Shown: positions 7,387 through 16,420 of the stretch, piece after piece
Layout: each line of letters starts with the position of its first letter
Position numbering within the stretch: the first letter of the stretch is position 1
Assembly: GCF_014859565.1 (NCBI RefSeq)
Contig: NZ_JACUUA010000010.1
Coordinates: forward strand, 1 to 43,117
Reading direction: 5' to 3'
Source of the DNA: Marinospirillum sp.
Lineage (GTDB): Bacteria > Pseudomonadota > Gammaproteobacteria > Pseudomonadales > Halomonadaceae
Length of the DNA stretch: 43,117 nucleotides
Notes under the pieces: model-generated
What the model was told of the DNA's origin: nothing
Database searches by the model: none
What the model saw: the letters and a program-made list of their open reading frames with translations, nothing else
Position numbers and translations under genes: made by a program

Positions 7387-10260
7387 ATGGATGTAACCAG
7401 TGAAGAGAAGGTTCAGACAACCGCTCCAGGTAAACTGCGGGTAATCAAGCGCAATGGTGAGCTGGCCGGTTTTGATGCCGGTAAGATTTCTGTTGCGATG
7501 CGCAAGGCCTATATTGCCGTGGAAGGTGAAAGTGCCGACTCATCCAGCCGTATGCGCGACTTGGTTGAAAAACTGACTCAGCAAATTGTGGAGACTTTCC
7601 TGCGTCGGATGCCAGAAGGCGGCACCCTGCATATTGAGGATATTCAGGATCAGGTGGAGCTGGCACTGATGCGCTCCGGTGAGCAGAAGGTCGCCCGTGC
7701 TTATGTTCTCTATCGTGAAGAACATGCCCGTCTGCGTGCAGCCCAGCAGCAGGGCATCAGCAAACCTCACCCGACCATTACTACCACTCATCTGGATGGT
7801 CAGCGTCGTCCGCTGGATCTGGGTCGGATCGAAACCCTGGTGGCAGAAGCTTGTGCTGGTCTGGATCGTGTTGAGCCGAAAAAGATTGTTGATGCAGCCA
7901 TCAAGAACCTCTACGACGGTGTACCCATTGACGGTGTTTCCACCGCACTGATGATGACCGCCCGTACACTGGTCGAAAAAGAGCCGGACTACACCTTTGT
8001 GACTGCTCGCCTGCTGCTGGATAATCTGCGCCGCGAGGCCTTGTCCTTCCTGAAAATTGCCGAAGATGCCACGCAGGAAGAAATGAAAGCTCTTTACCCG
8101 GAAGCCTTTAAAGCCTATGTCGCCAAAGGCATCGAGTTTGACCAGCTTGACCCGCGCCTGGGTGATTTTGATCTGGATCGTCTGGGTAAAGCCCTGGACC
8201 CAGAAGCAGACAACCAGTTCACCTATCTGGGTCTGCAAACCCTGTATGACCGCTATTTTCTGCACCACGAAGACGTGCGTTATGAATTACCCCAGGTGAT
8301 GTTTATGCGTGTGGCGATGGGTCTGGCGTTGAATGAAGCCGACCGTGAAGCCCGCGCCATTGAGTTTTATCAGGTGCTTTCCGCTTTTGATTACATGGCC
8401 TCCACCCCGACCCTGTTTAATTCCGGTACACGTCGCAGTCAGCTGTCCAGCTGTTACCTGACCACCGTACCGGATGATCTGGATGCCATTTATAACGCCA
8501 TCCACGACAACGCCATGTTGTCGAAATGGGCGGGTGGTCTGGGTAATGACTGGACTCCGATTCGTGCCATGGGCTCTCGCATCAAGGGCACCAATGGCAA
8601 AAGCCAGGGTGTGGTGCCTTTCCTGAAAGTGGTTAACGACACGGCTGTAGCAGTAAATCAGGGCGGTAAGCGTAAAGGTGCTGTGTGTGCTTATCTGGAA
8701 ACCTGGCACCTGGATATCGAAGAATTCCTGGAGCTGCGTAAAAACACTGGTGATGACCGCCGCCGTACCCATGATATGAACACTGCCAACTGGGTGCCGG
8801 ATCTGTTTATGCAGCGGGTGTTTGAAGACAAGGACTGGACACTCTTCTCCCCGAATGATGTACCGGAACTGCATGACCTGTTTGGTCTGGCGTTCAAAAA
8901 TGCTTATGAAGCCTACGAAGAAAAAACCCGTACCGGTGAAGTCAAACTCTTCAAACGAGTAAAAGCGGCAGATTTGTGGCGCAAAATGTTGTCCATGCTG
9001 TTTGAAACCGGCCACCCGTGGATCACCTTTAAAGACCCGTGCAACCTGCGTTCACCGCAGCAGCATGTGGGTGTGGTGCACTCATCCAACCTGTGTACAG
9101 AAATCACCCTGAACACCAGCGTGGATGAAATTGCCGTGTGTAATCTGGGTTCCATCAACCTGGTGCGTCACATCAATGCACAGGGTGAGCTGGACGTTAA
9201 AAAACTCCAGCGCAGTGTAAAGGTTGCCGTGCGGATGCTGGATAACGTCATCGACATCAACTACTACGCTGTTCCTCAGGCGCGTAACTCCAACCTGAAA
9301 CACCGCCCGGTGGGTCTGGGTATTATGGGGTTCCAGGATTCGTTATACCTGCAGGGGATTGCTTACACTTCCGCAGCAGGCGTCGACTTTGCTGATCGCT
9401 CGATGGAACTGGTCAGTTATTTTGCCATCGAGGCATCTTCCGATCTGGCAGCAGAGCGCGGTCGTTATGAAACCTATGAGGGTTCACTCTGGAGTCAGGG
9501 CATTCTGCCGCTGGACTCCATCGAGCTGCTGCGCAAAGAACGGGGTGAGCAGTACATCGAAGTGGACACCTCCAGCACTCAGGACTGGGATCGTTTGCGC
9601 GCCAAGGTGAAAACCCAGGGCATGCGCAACTCCAACGTGATGGCAATTGCACCCACAGCCACCATCTCCAATATCTGTGGTGTGTCCCAGTCGATTGAGC
9701 CGACTTACCAGAACCTTTATGTAAAATCCAACCTCTCCGGTGAGTTCACCGTAGTGAACCCTTATATGGTTAAAGACCTCAAAGCTTTAGACCTGTGGGA
9801 TGAGGTGATGGTGAATGACCTGAAATATTACGACGGTTCATTACAGCCGATTGATCGGGTACCGGAAGAAATCCGTCAGCGTTATGCCACGGCTTTTGAA
9901 GTAGAACCCAAGTGGTTGGTGGATGCGGCTTCACGTCGTCAAAAGTGGATTGATCAGGCGCAGTCACTGAATCTTTACATCAAGGGTGCATCCGGCAAAA
10001 AACTGGATGTGACCTACCGCATGGCCTGGTATCGCGGATTAAAAACCACCTATTACCTGCGTGCTCTGGGTGCCACCAGTGTTGAGAAGTCCACCGTGGA
10101 TCGTGGCACCTTGAATGCCGTGGCTTCGGGTGCACCACTGGCCGCTGCGCCCAGTCAACCGCAGCCCCGCGGCATTGAGGATTTTCTTGAAGGTCGCAGC
10201 GGACAAAACGCTCCAAGGGCTGGCGATATTGATGATCTGGGCTGTGAAGCCTGCCAGTAA
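7387..10260 (+). CDS. nrdA: class Ia ribonucleoside-diphosphate reductase, alpha subunit
   Basis: The large subunit of aerobic ribonucleotide reductase, which converts NDPs to dNDPs. I choose the ATG at 7387 (957 residues) over an in-frame GTG at 7372 because AAGGTGG sits just before it. It is about 200 residues longer than E. coli NrdA because of two N-terminal ATP-cone-like regions (about residues 15-110, starting KLRVIKRNGE, and about 135-225). This matches the Pseudomonas-type NrdA. The catalytic barrel contains NLCTEITLNTS, the conserved Cys in SQLSSCYL and PTATISNICG. The C-terminus is GCEACQ, a close Cys pair that would relay electrons from thioredoxin or glutaredoxin. nrdB follows 34 bases later. 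Confidence 0.96.
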   Translation: MDVTSEEKVQTTAPGKLRVIKRNGELAGFDAGKISVAMRKAYIAVEGESADSSSRMRDLVEKLTQQIVETFLRRMPEGGTLHIEDIQDQVELALMRSGEQKVARAYVLYREEHARLRAAQQQGISKPHPTITTTHLDGQRRPLDLGRIETLVAEACAGLDRVEPKKIVDAAIKNLYDGVPIDGVSTALMMTARTLVEKEPDYTFVTARLLLDNLRREALSFLKIAEDATQEEMKALYPEAFKAYVAKGIEFDQLDPRLGDFDLDRLGKALDPEADNQFTYLGLQTLYDRYFLHHEDVRYELPQVMFMRVAMGLALNEADREARAIEFYQVLSAFDYMASTPTLFNSGTRRSQLSSCYLTTVPDDLDAIYNAIHDNAMLSKWAGGLGNDWTPIRAMGSRIKGTNGKSQGVVPFLKVVNDTAVAVNQGGKRKGAVCAYLETWHLDIEEFLELRKNTGDDRRRTHDMNTANWVPDLFMQRVFEDKDWTLFSPNDVPELHDLFGLAFKNAYEAYEEKTRTGEVKLFKRVKAADLWRKMLSMLFETGHPWITFKDPCNLRSPQQHVGVVHSSNLCTEITLNTSVDEIAVCNLGSINLVRHINAQGELDVKKLQRSVKVAVRMLDNVIDINYYAVPQARNSNLKHRPVGLGIMGFQDSLYLQGIAYTSAAGVDFADRSMELVSYFAIEASSDLAAERGRYETYEGSLWSQGILPLDSIELLRKERGEQYIEVDTSSTQDWDRLRAKVKTQGMRNSNVMAIAPTATISNICGVSQSIEPTYQNLYVKSNLSGEFTVVNPYMVKDLKALDLWDEVMVNDLKYYDGSLQPIDRVPEEIRQRYATAFEVEPKWLVDAASRRQKWIDQAQSLNLYIKGASGKKLDVTYRMAWYRGLKTTYYLRALGATSVEKSTVDRGTLNAVASGAPLAAAPSQPQPRGIEDFLEGRSGQNAPRAGDIDDLGCEACQ

Positions 10261-10294
10261 TTGCTGATTTAAGAATGAATACGAGGGTATCAAA

Positions 10295-11539
10295 ATGTTG
10301 AACTGGGACGAGTACGAAGAAACAACACTGGCAACCCCACCCCCGGTTGCTCCTGCACAGCCAAAAGCAGCACCGGCACCCCAGGTTAATGCTACTGCGG
10401 CGGCGGAAGTGCCCAGCACACAGTATGCCCCGCAAACCGATGGTGAACTGCACCGCCGCGCTGCCGAAGCGGTTAAAGCGCTGGATGTGGCTGCTGGTCT
10501 GGAAGAGCTGGAAATGGGTGCGCAGCGTATTGCTGTGGACGACAAGCGCATGATCAACTGTCGCGCTGACCTGAACCAGCTGGTGCCTTTTAAATACGAA
10601 TGGGCCTGGCAGAAGTATCTGGATGGCACGGCCAACCACTGGATGCCGCAAGAAGTCAACATGAATGCGGATATTGCCCTGTGGAAAAGCCAGACCGGCC
10701 TGACCGAAGACGAACGCCTGATAGTAATGCGCTCACTGGGTTATTTCTCCACCGCTGACTCACTGGTCGCCAACAATCTGGTGCTGGCGATCTATCGTTT
10801 GATCACCAACCCCGAGTGCCGCCAGTACCTGCTGCGTCAGGCATTTGAAGAAGCCATCCACACCCATGCTTACCAGTATTGTGTAGAGTCGCTGGGTATG
10901 GATGAAGGTGAAGTTTTTAACATGTACCGCGAAGTGCCCACCGTGGCTGCCAAATCCGCCTGGAGCCTGAAACACACCCAGGCGATTGCCCGTCCGAACT
11001 TCCAGACCGGCACCCCGGAAACGGATCAGGAACTGCTGCGCAACATGATTGCCTTCTATGTGGTGACTGAAGGTATCTTCTTCTATTGTGGTTTCAGCCA
11101 GATCCTTTCCATGGGTCGCCGCAACAAAATGACCGGTGTGGCCGAACAGTTCCAGTACATCCTGCGTGATGAATCCATGCACTTAAACTTCGGTATCGAC
11201 ATGATCAACCAGATCAAGATCGAAAACCCACACCTGTGGACACCGGAATTCCAGGAAGAGATCACTCAGATGATTCTGGAAGGTACTCAGCTGGAAATTG
11301 CCTATGCTCGCGATACCATGCCGCGTGGTGTACTGGGCATGAATGCAGCCATCATGGAAGAGTACCTGCATTTCATCTGTAACCGCCGTCTGGCGCAGAT
11401 TGGTTTAAAAGAGCAGTTCCCCGGTGCCACCAATCCTTTCCCATGGATGTCGGAAATCATTGATCTACGCAAAGAAAAAAACTTTTTCGAAACGCGGGTG
11501 ACAGAATACCAGGTGGGTGGCGCACTCAGCTGGGATTAA
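10295..11539 (+). CDS. nrdB: class Ia ribonucleoside-diphosphate reductase, beta subunit
   Basis: A 414-residue radical-carrying subunit that forms the active holoenzyme with NrdA. The diiron/tyrosyl-radical motif is visible as [12 protein letters not shown], where Glu, His and Tyr align with E. coli E115, H118 and Y122. Further iron ligands are found in [12 protein letters not shown] and [10 protein letters not shown]. The first 65 or so residues are a Pro/Ala-rich extension ([17 protein letters not shown]) not present in E. coli NrdB and probably disordered. A GAGGG ribosome site precedes the ATG. It ends with a clear terminator. Confidence 0.96.
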   Translation: MLNWDEYEETTLATPPPVAPAQPKAAPAPQVNATAAAEVPSTQYAPQTDGELHRRAAEAVKALDVAAGLEELEMGAQRIAVDDKRMINCRADLNQLVPFKYEWAWQKYLDGTANHWMPQEVNMNADIALWKSQTGLTEDERLIVMRSLGYFSTADSLVANNLVLAIYRLITNPECRQYLLRQAFEEAIHTHAYQYCVESLGMDEGEVFNMYREVPTVAAKSAWSLKHTQAIARPNFQTGTPETDQELLRNMIAFYVVTEGIFFYCGFSQILSMGRRNKMTGVAEQFQYILRDESMHLNFGIDMINQIKIENPHLWTPEFQEEITQMILEGTQLEIAYARDTMPRGVLGMNAAIMEEYLHFICNRRLAQIGLKEQFPGATNPFPWMSEIIDLRKEKNFFETRVTEYQVGGALSWD

Positions 11540-11561
11540 TTCACAGTAATCCAGGAAAGAG

Positions 11562-11584
11562 CCCGGCGGAATGCCGGGTTTTTT
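11562..11584 (+). terminator. intrinsic terminator after nrdAB
   Basis: CCCGGC pairs with GCCGGG around a GGAAT loop and is followed by six T. It lies 22 bases past the nrdB stop. Confidence 0.88.
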
Positions 11585-11740
11585 ATGGCTTTTGCCAGAT
11601 TAAAAAAAGCCATTACAATGCTACTATCAATAAAAGTGCTTAGGTATTTGCGGTCATGGCATGGCTATGGTTATTCTAGGCAACTGAACCGGAAGGAGCG
11701 CGGTTGCCTTTAATTCATTTTGGTAGGTGGGCAAGAAAAG

Positions 11741-12481
11741 ATGAATGGAATTTCTGGAAACAAATTACGACCCCAGTTGCTGAGCAGGCAGCTGTATTTA
11801 CTTATTTTTATTGCCCTTTCTTTGATGATTCCCCAGGCAGTGGCTGCCCCCGGTGAAAGCTGGGTTATCTCTGTGCCAGTTGGTAATGTACGCGATAGAC
11901 CCGCGCAGGATGGTGCACTGGTTGCCCAGTTACCAGCAGGAACCCCAGTCACGGAAATTGAACGAAGTGGTGCGTGGTTACGGGTGCGGCTGCCGGATGG
12001 TGTCGAGGCCTGGATGCATCAGGTGACACTAAGCCAAACGGTCGACTTGTTCGGCTTATCGCTGCAAACAGTGGATCGAAAAACACTCAGGCCGGCCATT
12101 CGGGCGGCAGGGGTTGAAATTGTGCGGGAGGTAGACAGTTATCCCTACGATTTATACGACCCGAGCGACTGGATGGCTGGCTCCACTGAAATGGCTGTGG
12201 GTTATACACTGGATCAGCAGTTGTTTGCCGTGGCAGAAATCACCTTCCGTTCGCTTGATGATACTGATCAGGTCAGAAAAATTGCCGATCAGGTCAGCCA
12301 GCAACTGGGGCCTTGGCAACGAGTGCTGGGTCGTCGCGCAGAAGGTCCGGTGGAATTTGAATGGCAGCGTGGCGGTGTAAAAGTGATGGTTCACCGTGGC
12401 TGGCCGGATACCACCACCTACCTGACTTACGAGATCCCGGAGCGGCTGGAGCAGATGCACTCAGCCCAACAAGCTCAGTAA
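11741..12481 (+). CDS. exported bacterial SH3-domain protein
   Basis: A 246-residue protein from the ATG at 11741, which has GGTGGG about 11 bases upstream; a TTG start at 11720 is less likely. A signal peptide is present: charged start, hydrophobic LYLLIFIALSLMIPQ, then AVAA as a plausible signal peptidase I site. A bacterial SH3 (SH3b) domain follows at about residues 30-90, with the characteristic VRDRPAQDGALVAQLPAGTPV and GVEAWMH. The remaining 150 residues match no family I recognise. SH3b domains usually bind peptidoglycan or the envelope, so a periplasmic role is inferred. It stands alone between nrdB and the convergent regulator gene. Confidence 0.7.
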   Translation: MNGISGNKLRPQLLSRQLYLLIFIALSLMIPQAVAAPGESWVISVPVGNVRDRPAQDGALVAQLPAGTPVTEIERSGAWLRVRLPDGVEAWMHQVTLSQTVDLFGLSLQTVDRKTLRPAIRAAGVEIVREVDSYPYDLYDPSDWMAGSTEMAVGYTLDQQLFAVAEITFRSLDDTDQVRKIADQVSQQLGPWQRVLGRRAEGPVEFEWQRGGVKVMVHRGWPDTTTYLTYEIPERLEQMHSAQQAQ

Positions 12482-12524
12482 CTCTTTATCAGCAACACGC
12501 CATCAGTCACCATTAAAAGCAGCA

Positions 12525-13424
12525 TCAGTTCTGGCGCTGCTCTCCGTTCCACACCAGTTTGCCGCAACGCTGTAACCGATAACCGCCACACCCCTGTGCT
12601 TTTTTTAACCCCTCGGCACTTTGTAACCAGTCAAAAACCTGTTGCAGCAGAGTACGAAAATACACCGGTCTGGGCACCACCAGCTCAAAGGCTTCTTCAT
12701 ACACAGGAATAAACCCCAGCCCGAACTCATTAGCCGCAGCCTGAGTACCCGGCCCGATATCTGCCAGTCCCTGTGCGACGGCAGAGGCTGTTTCTCGCTC
12801 TGTTAGTGCCGCACAACAGATATTGATTTGCTCCAGTGTGCTGCCCTGCTGCCCCAGCCAGTCTTTCAGAAAGCGTTGTGATCCGGCACCTTCCTGACGG
12901 GTCACCCAGTTTTTACTCAACAGGCTGCTGGTGGAACAGCTTTCCAGATCGGGCCGAATAATAAGCCCCTGCTGGCGCTGAAACAGATGCACCAGTACCC
13001 AGTGACGTGAGCCATTGTACTGGCGTACCAGCGCCGGGTGGCGTAACTGGCTTTCAACGGCCTTGCCCCAGTGCAGGGCGCAACAATCCACCAGCCCTTG
13101 TGACAACAAGGACAAACCCGCCTGGGTACCGGTGGGCATATAACTGTAAAGTGCCTGATGTTTTTGATCCTGCATGATGCGTAACAAGGCTGCCTGCAAC
13201 AGCGGATCATCACTGCCGGAAATCAGCAGTCGATCACTCAGCACACCATGATGACTGGATTCCAGCAGCCACTGATCCACCAGCTTGCGTGGAAACAGCC
13301 ATTTGCCGGTCACCTTGGTGGCGGGCAGGTGTCCGTCACTGGCGAGCTGATACACCTTTTTTTCATTCAGGTGCAGATAATCAGCAACATCTTTCACTGT
13401 CATGTAGGTGTTGTTATCACTCAT
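12525..13424 (-). CDS. HTH regulator with C-terminal substrate-binding-protein domain
   Basis: A 299-residue one-component regulator. Residues about 5-55 form an excisionase/MerR-like winged helix-turn-helix (MTVKDVADYLHLNEKKVYQL, then GHLPATKVTGKWLFP). The remainder resembles a type-2 periplasmic-binding domain of the ModA/LysR-effector kind, as in HTH-PBP regulators near molybdenum or formate dehydrogenase genes. It overlaps fdhD by four bases (ATGA), so the two are translationally coupled. I infer that it senses molybdate, tungstate or a cofactor-related oxyanion to control molybdoenzyme genes. The ligand is not provable here. No formate dehydrogenase structural gene lies in the window. 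Confidence 0.72.
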   Translation of the reverse strand: MSDNNTYMTVKDVADYLHLNEKKVYQLASDGHLPATKVTGKWLFPRKLVDQWLLESSHHGVLSDRLLISGSDDPLLQAALLRIMQDQKHQALYSYMPTGTQAGLSLLSQGLVDCCALHWGKAVESQLRHPALVRQYNGSRHWVLVHLFQRQQGLIIRPDLESCSTSSLLSKNWVTRQEGAGSQRFLKDWLGQQGSTLEQINICCAALTERETASAVAQGLADIGPGTQAAANEFGLGFIPVYEEAFELVVPRPVYFRTLLQQVFDWLQSAEGLKKAQGCGGYRLQRCGKLVWNGEQRQN

Positions 13425-14287
13425 AAAAGATCACCCGGACGCAGGGTCGGGCGAGCATCCAGATCCAGCCGTTGTTGGCTGGCAAAGACCTGGAAATGTC
13501 GTCCTTTGGCTCTTGCCAGCAACAGCAGTTTTAACTGCATGGCAATTTCCAGTCCCATCTGGGTGGCACCGGAGCGGGATAACAACACACTGATACCCAT
13601 CTGGGCAGTTTTCATCACCATCTCGGAGGTTAAACGCCCGGTGGTGTAAAAAATGGCCTGCTCGGGTTTAATACCCTGCAGCCACATACGACCGGCCAGT
13701 GTATCCACCGCATTATGTCGACCAATATCCTCACAAAAAGCCAGCACCTCTCCATCTGCTGTACACACCGCACAGCCATGTACCGCACCGGCATTACGAT
13801 AGGTGGCGTTATGGGTTTTCAGGTTGTCCAGCAGGGTATAAATCTGTGATTGTTTTAACGGCCACTGGGGTAAATCCAGACTTGCCAGCCGTGCCATCTG
13901 ATTACCAAACACCGTGCCCTGACCACAACCGGTGGTGATGGTGCGGGTGGATAACAGCTCTTCCAGATTGGCAACGTCGCGAGAGGTTTTGACCGCTGCG
14001 GCACCCACTTCCCAGTCCACCTGGATGGCCTCGATATCTTCCAGATTTTCTACCAGCCCCTGATTACGCAGATAACCCAGCACCAGTGCCTCCGGGTCTT
14101 CCCCTAGTGTCATCAGTGTGACCAACTCGCGCTTGTTCAGATAGAGCGTCAGCGGGCGCTCACAAGCCAGAGCAATATCCTGCCACTCACCCTGCTCATT
14201 CATTACGCGGGTGGTCAGCGTCAGGGGTGCTCTGGCCTGTGACAGTTGAAGTTGGTGGTTGCTGGTATGACAGGCAGAAGACATCAT
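13421..14287 (-). CDS. fdhD: formate dehydrogenase accessory sulfurtransferase FdhD
   Basis: A 288-residue FdhD-family protein, which passes sulfur from IscS to the molybdenum cofactor of formate dehydrogenase. Conserved blocks are present: ERPLTLYLN, FCEDIGRHNAVD and TGRLTSEMVMK. The catalytic loop reads TTGCGQGTVF, so Cys121 is kept but the second Cys of the familiar CGxCG loop is replaced by Gly. This fits Cys121 being the essential residue. Two ATG codons (14287 and 14284) could start it. It is coupled to the downstream regulator by a four-base overlap. Confidence 0.9.
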   Translation of the reverse strand: MMSSACHTSNHQLQLSQARAPLTLTTRVMNEQGEWQDIALACERPLTLYLNKRELVTLMTLGEDPEALVLGYLRNQGLVENLEDIEAIQVDWEVGAAAVKTSRDVANLEELLSTRTITTGCGQGTVFGNQMARLASLDLPQWPLKQSQIYTLLDNLKTHNATYRNAGAVHGCAVCTADGEVLAFCEDIGRHNAVDTLAGRMWLQGIKPEQAIFYTTGRLTSEMVMKTAQMGISVLLSRSGATQMGLEIAMQLKLLLLARAKGRHFQVFASQQRLDLDARPTLRPGDLL

Positions 14288-14392
14288 GGGCGACTCGTGC
14301 AGGTTGTGTTAAAACTCAATTTTCGGAGCTAAAAAATAGTAGTAAAATACACTTAAGTTTCTGAAATATATAAAAAAATAGCCTTTTCGTGG

Positions 14393-14415
14393 TATAATGT
14401 TGGTTGTCTAGACAA
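14393..14415 (+). promoter_or_regulatory. TATAAT box followed by a 12-base palindrome upstream of the transposase remnant
   Basis: TATAAT at 14393-14398 is followed by the perfect palindrome TTGTCTAGACAA at 14404-14415, placed about where a transcript would start. The flanking 14320-14400 is AT-rich. No good -35 box is seen. I read it as the old left-end promoter/operator region of an insertion sequence. Confidence 0.4.
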
Positions 14416-14441
14416 AACATGATACCCACCCAAGGCTACCC

Positions 14442-14666
14442 TTGAATACTGACACAACCTCTTCTGTTTTGCCATCACTCACCGCTGAGCATTTAAGCCG
14501 CCACGATGTTCAAGTGAATAATCTTTTTAGCAAAGGATGGCAGCGAATCGGCTTTAATCAACTGCTGAAACAAGCGCGGTTTACAAAGCGTTCAGGGACG
14601 CCTGTCATGCAAATGGATACCTTCACGTTGAGACTAGAGGCTAAATCCGTTGGTGATAAATACTAA
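14442..14666 (+). pseudogene. N-terminal remnant of a DDE transposase
   Basis: A 74-codon frame from a TTG at 14442. Its first 55 residues (from LTAEHLSRHDVQVNNLF to ARFTKRSGTPV) resemble from memory the N-terminus of IS4-type transposases, which normally continue for several hundred residues. Here homology seems to stop near residue 56, and the last 16 or so residues are unlike it. The frame ends by overlapping the convergent cyclase gene by four bases. No catalytic DDE residues and no right-hand inverted repeat remain, so it is a dead fragment. The exact IS family is uncertain. Confidence 0.5.
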
Positions 14667-15601
14667 CGGTCATCCGCACATACACAGTTTCGGCCTGTGT
14701 TCTTTGCCTGATACAACGCGTGATCTGCATTGGCCAGCAGGGTATCCAGGCTGTCGTTTCCTTGTGCGGTGTGACTGACACCAAAACTACCGGTGCAGTG
14801 TAAGTGTATGCCATCAAAAGTTATTTCCAGCTGATCAATACGTCGCCGTAATCTTTCCGCTAGTCTCATGGCCTGATTCAGCGTGGTTTGTGGCATCAGA
14901 ATGGCAAACTCCTCCCCGCCCAGTCGTGCCAGCACATCGGAAGCCCGTACCTGTTCAGCAGCAGTTTTAGCAATGGATTGCAGCACCAGATCACCCGCTG
15001 CATGACCATGCAGGTCATTAATCTGTTTAAAGTGATCCAGATCGAACATCACCAGGCTGACCGGGTTGGCATTACGTTGTGCCAGATGCAGGGTTTTTTG
15101 GCCCAGATTAAAAAAAGCACGTCGATTATTCAGGCTGGTCAGCACATCGGTATCGGCCAGCATTTCTGCCTTCCGACGCGCGGCCTCCAGTTGCTGCTCT
15201 ATCAACTTGCGATCGGTGATGTCCGTAGCAATCTCGATGCGCACCAGTCGACCATCCAACCACTCCACTGCCTGATCCCGACACTGATACCAGTGTTCAT
15301 TGACGGTATTCTGAAACTCCCATACCAGCACACCGGTCGGCTTGCCTTCTTCATCCAGCAAACGATGATTGGTGCAGAAGGCGCAAGGGCCTGTCTGATC
15401 AGCTTGCAGCACCTGCCAGCATTTACGTCCGTGGGCTTCGCCCCATTGGTTGCGTCCATATTCATTCATGAACAGCAACTCATAGGTATCCATATCTGCA
15501 ACGTACACCAGTGCATCAAGGTTATCCAAAATCCGGCTGACGGCCTGCTGGTTGTTGTTCTGTGTGGAGTGTTGATCCTTGTGCATGGGCATCTCTTTCA
15601 T
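14663..15601 (-). CDS. PAS-GGDEF diguanylate cyclase
   Basis: A protein of about 312 residues from the ATG at 15601. A longer frame to 15667 exists but would run into the grpE heat-shock promoter, and ATG at 15586 is another option. The N-terminal PAS domain (about residues 20-125) contains an unusual CAFCTNHRLL segment with a Cys-x2-Cys. The GGDEF domain has an intact GGEEF active site (LARLGGEEFAIL). An RxxD product-inhibition site (RASD) sits five residues before it. It should therefore make c-di-GMP and be feedback-inhibited, in contrast to the degenerate protein at the left end of the window. It is divergent from grpE. Confidence 0.9.
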   Translation of the reverse strand: MKEMPMHKDQHSTQNNNQQAVSRILDNLDALVYVADMDTYELLFMNEYGRNQWGEAHGRKCWQVLQADQTGPCAFCTNHRLLDEEGKPTGVLVWEFQNTVNEHWYQCRDQAVEWLDGRLVRIEIATDITDRKLIEQQLEAARRKAEMLADTDVLTSLNNRRAFFNLGQKTLHLAQRNANPVSLVMFDLDHFKQINDLHGHAAGDLVLQSIAKTAAEQVRASDVLARLGGEEFAILMPQTTLNQAMRLAERLRRRIDQLEITFDGIHLHCTGSFGVSHTAQGNDSLDTLLANADHALYQAKNTGRNCVCADDR

Positions 15602-15653
15602 AGGGTTAAACGGATTGTACAAACTCCGAGTAGCGTAAAAACTGTAAGCCGGG

Positions 15654-15682
15654 CTTGAAACATACAAGGTTTGTCCCCATTT
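15654..15682 (+). promoter_or_regulatory. sigma-32 heat-shock promoter of grpE-dnaK-dnaJ
   Basis: CTTGAAA (15654-15660), a 14-base spacer, then CCCCATTT (15675-15682). This matches the RpoH consensus CTTGAAA-N13-15-CCCCATnT essentially perfectly. It lies about 70 bases before the grpE start. Confidence 0.93.
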
Positions 15683-15752
15683 AACGGTAACTGGGAATTT
15701 AACGCTTTATTTAATACAAGGGCAACAGCCAGCCCGGTTTACGGAGTTGATT

Positions 15753-16331
15753 ATGAGTAAGCAAGAGGATCTCAAGCAGCAGGACGAAGCAGTCGAACCA
15801 CTGGTGACGGCCGCTGATGTTGAGATGAGCCCGGAAGAAGAAATTGCCGGATTGTCTGCACAGGTTGAAACCCTGCAGCAGGAGCTGGCCGAAGTGCGTG
15901 ACCAGATGCTGCGTGCTGCAGCCGAAGCTCAGAATGTGCGCCGTCGTTCTGAGGCAGACGTGGAAAAAGCCCATAAGTTTGCGCTGGAAAAGTTTGCCCG
16001 TGAGCTGCTGCCGGTATCCGACAGCCTGGAAAAAGCGACTGAAGCGCTGGGTGATGTGGATGAAGCACAAAAAGAAGGTGTGGAGATGACCCTGCGCCTG
16101 TTTATGGGTGTGCTGGAGAAGTTTCAGATTAATCAGGTTAATCCCATGGGTCAGACTTTTGACCCCCAGTATCATGAAGCCATGAGTATGGTGCCAAATC
16201 CCGCTTTGCCCCCCAACTCAGTGATGGATGTGCTACAGAAGGGTTATACCCTCAATGGTCGCCTGCTGCGTCCGGCGATGGTGGTGGTAGCAACCGGCGG
16301 CACACCAAAAAAGATTGATGAGACGGCTTGA
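15753..16331 (+). CDS. grpE: nucleotide exchange factor GrpE
   Basis: A 192-residue protein from the ATG at 15753, which has ACGGAG seven bases upstream; a TTG at 15747 is less likely. GrpE releases ADP from DnaK. The acidic N-terminus, a long coiled-coil (about 35-85, with RDQMLRAAAEAQNVRRR) and the C-terminal beta domain ending in VLQKGYTLNGRLLRPAMVVV are all present. It heads the grpE-dnaK-dnaJ cluster behind the sigma-32 promoter. A short hairpin at 16344-16364 without a T-run separates it from dnaK. Confidence 0.96.
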   Translation: MSKQEDLKQQDEAVEPLVTAADVEMSPEEEIAGLSAQVETLQQELAEVRDQMLRAAAEAQNVRRRSEADVEKAHKFALEKFARELLPVSDSLEKATEALGDVDEAQKEGVEMTLRLFMGVLEKFQINQVNPMGQTFDPQYHEAMSMVPNPALPPNSVMDVLQKGYTLNGRLLRPAMVVVATGGTPKKIDETA

Positions 16332-16420
16332 AAAAGCAACTGACTGGACACATTAAGTGTTCAGCATCAGGAAAAGAACTTCCCCTGTTAAAAAATTGAA
16401 TACTTATTCGGAGATGAATT

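Noticed and set aside
14443..15658. Plus-strand frames across the cyclase gene as genes (for example 14888-15658)
   Set aside because: They are antisense to a gene with clear PAS and GGEEF motifs and show no family features.
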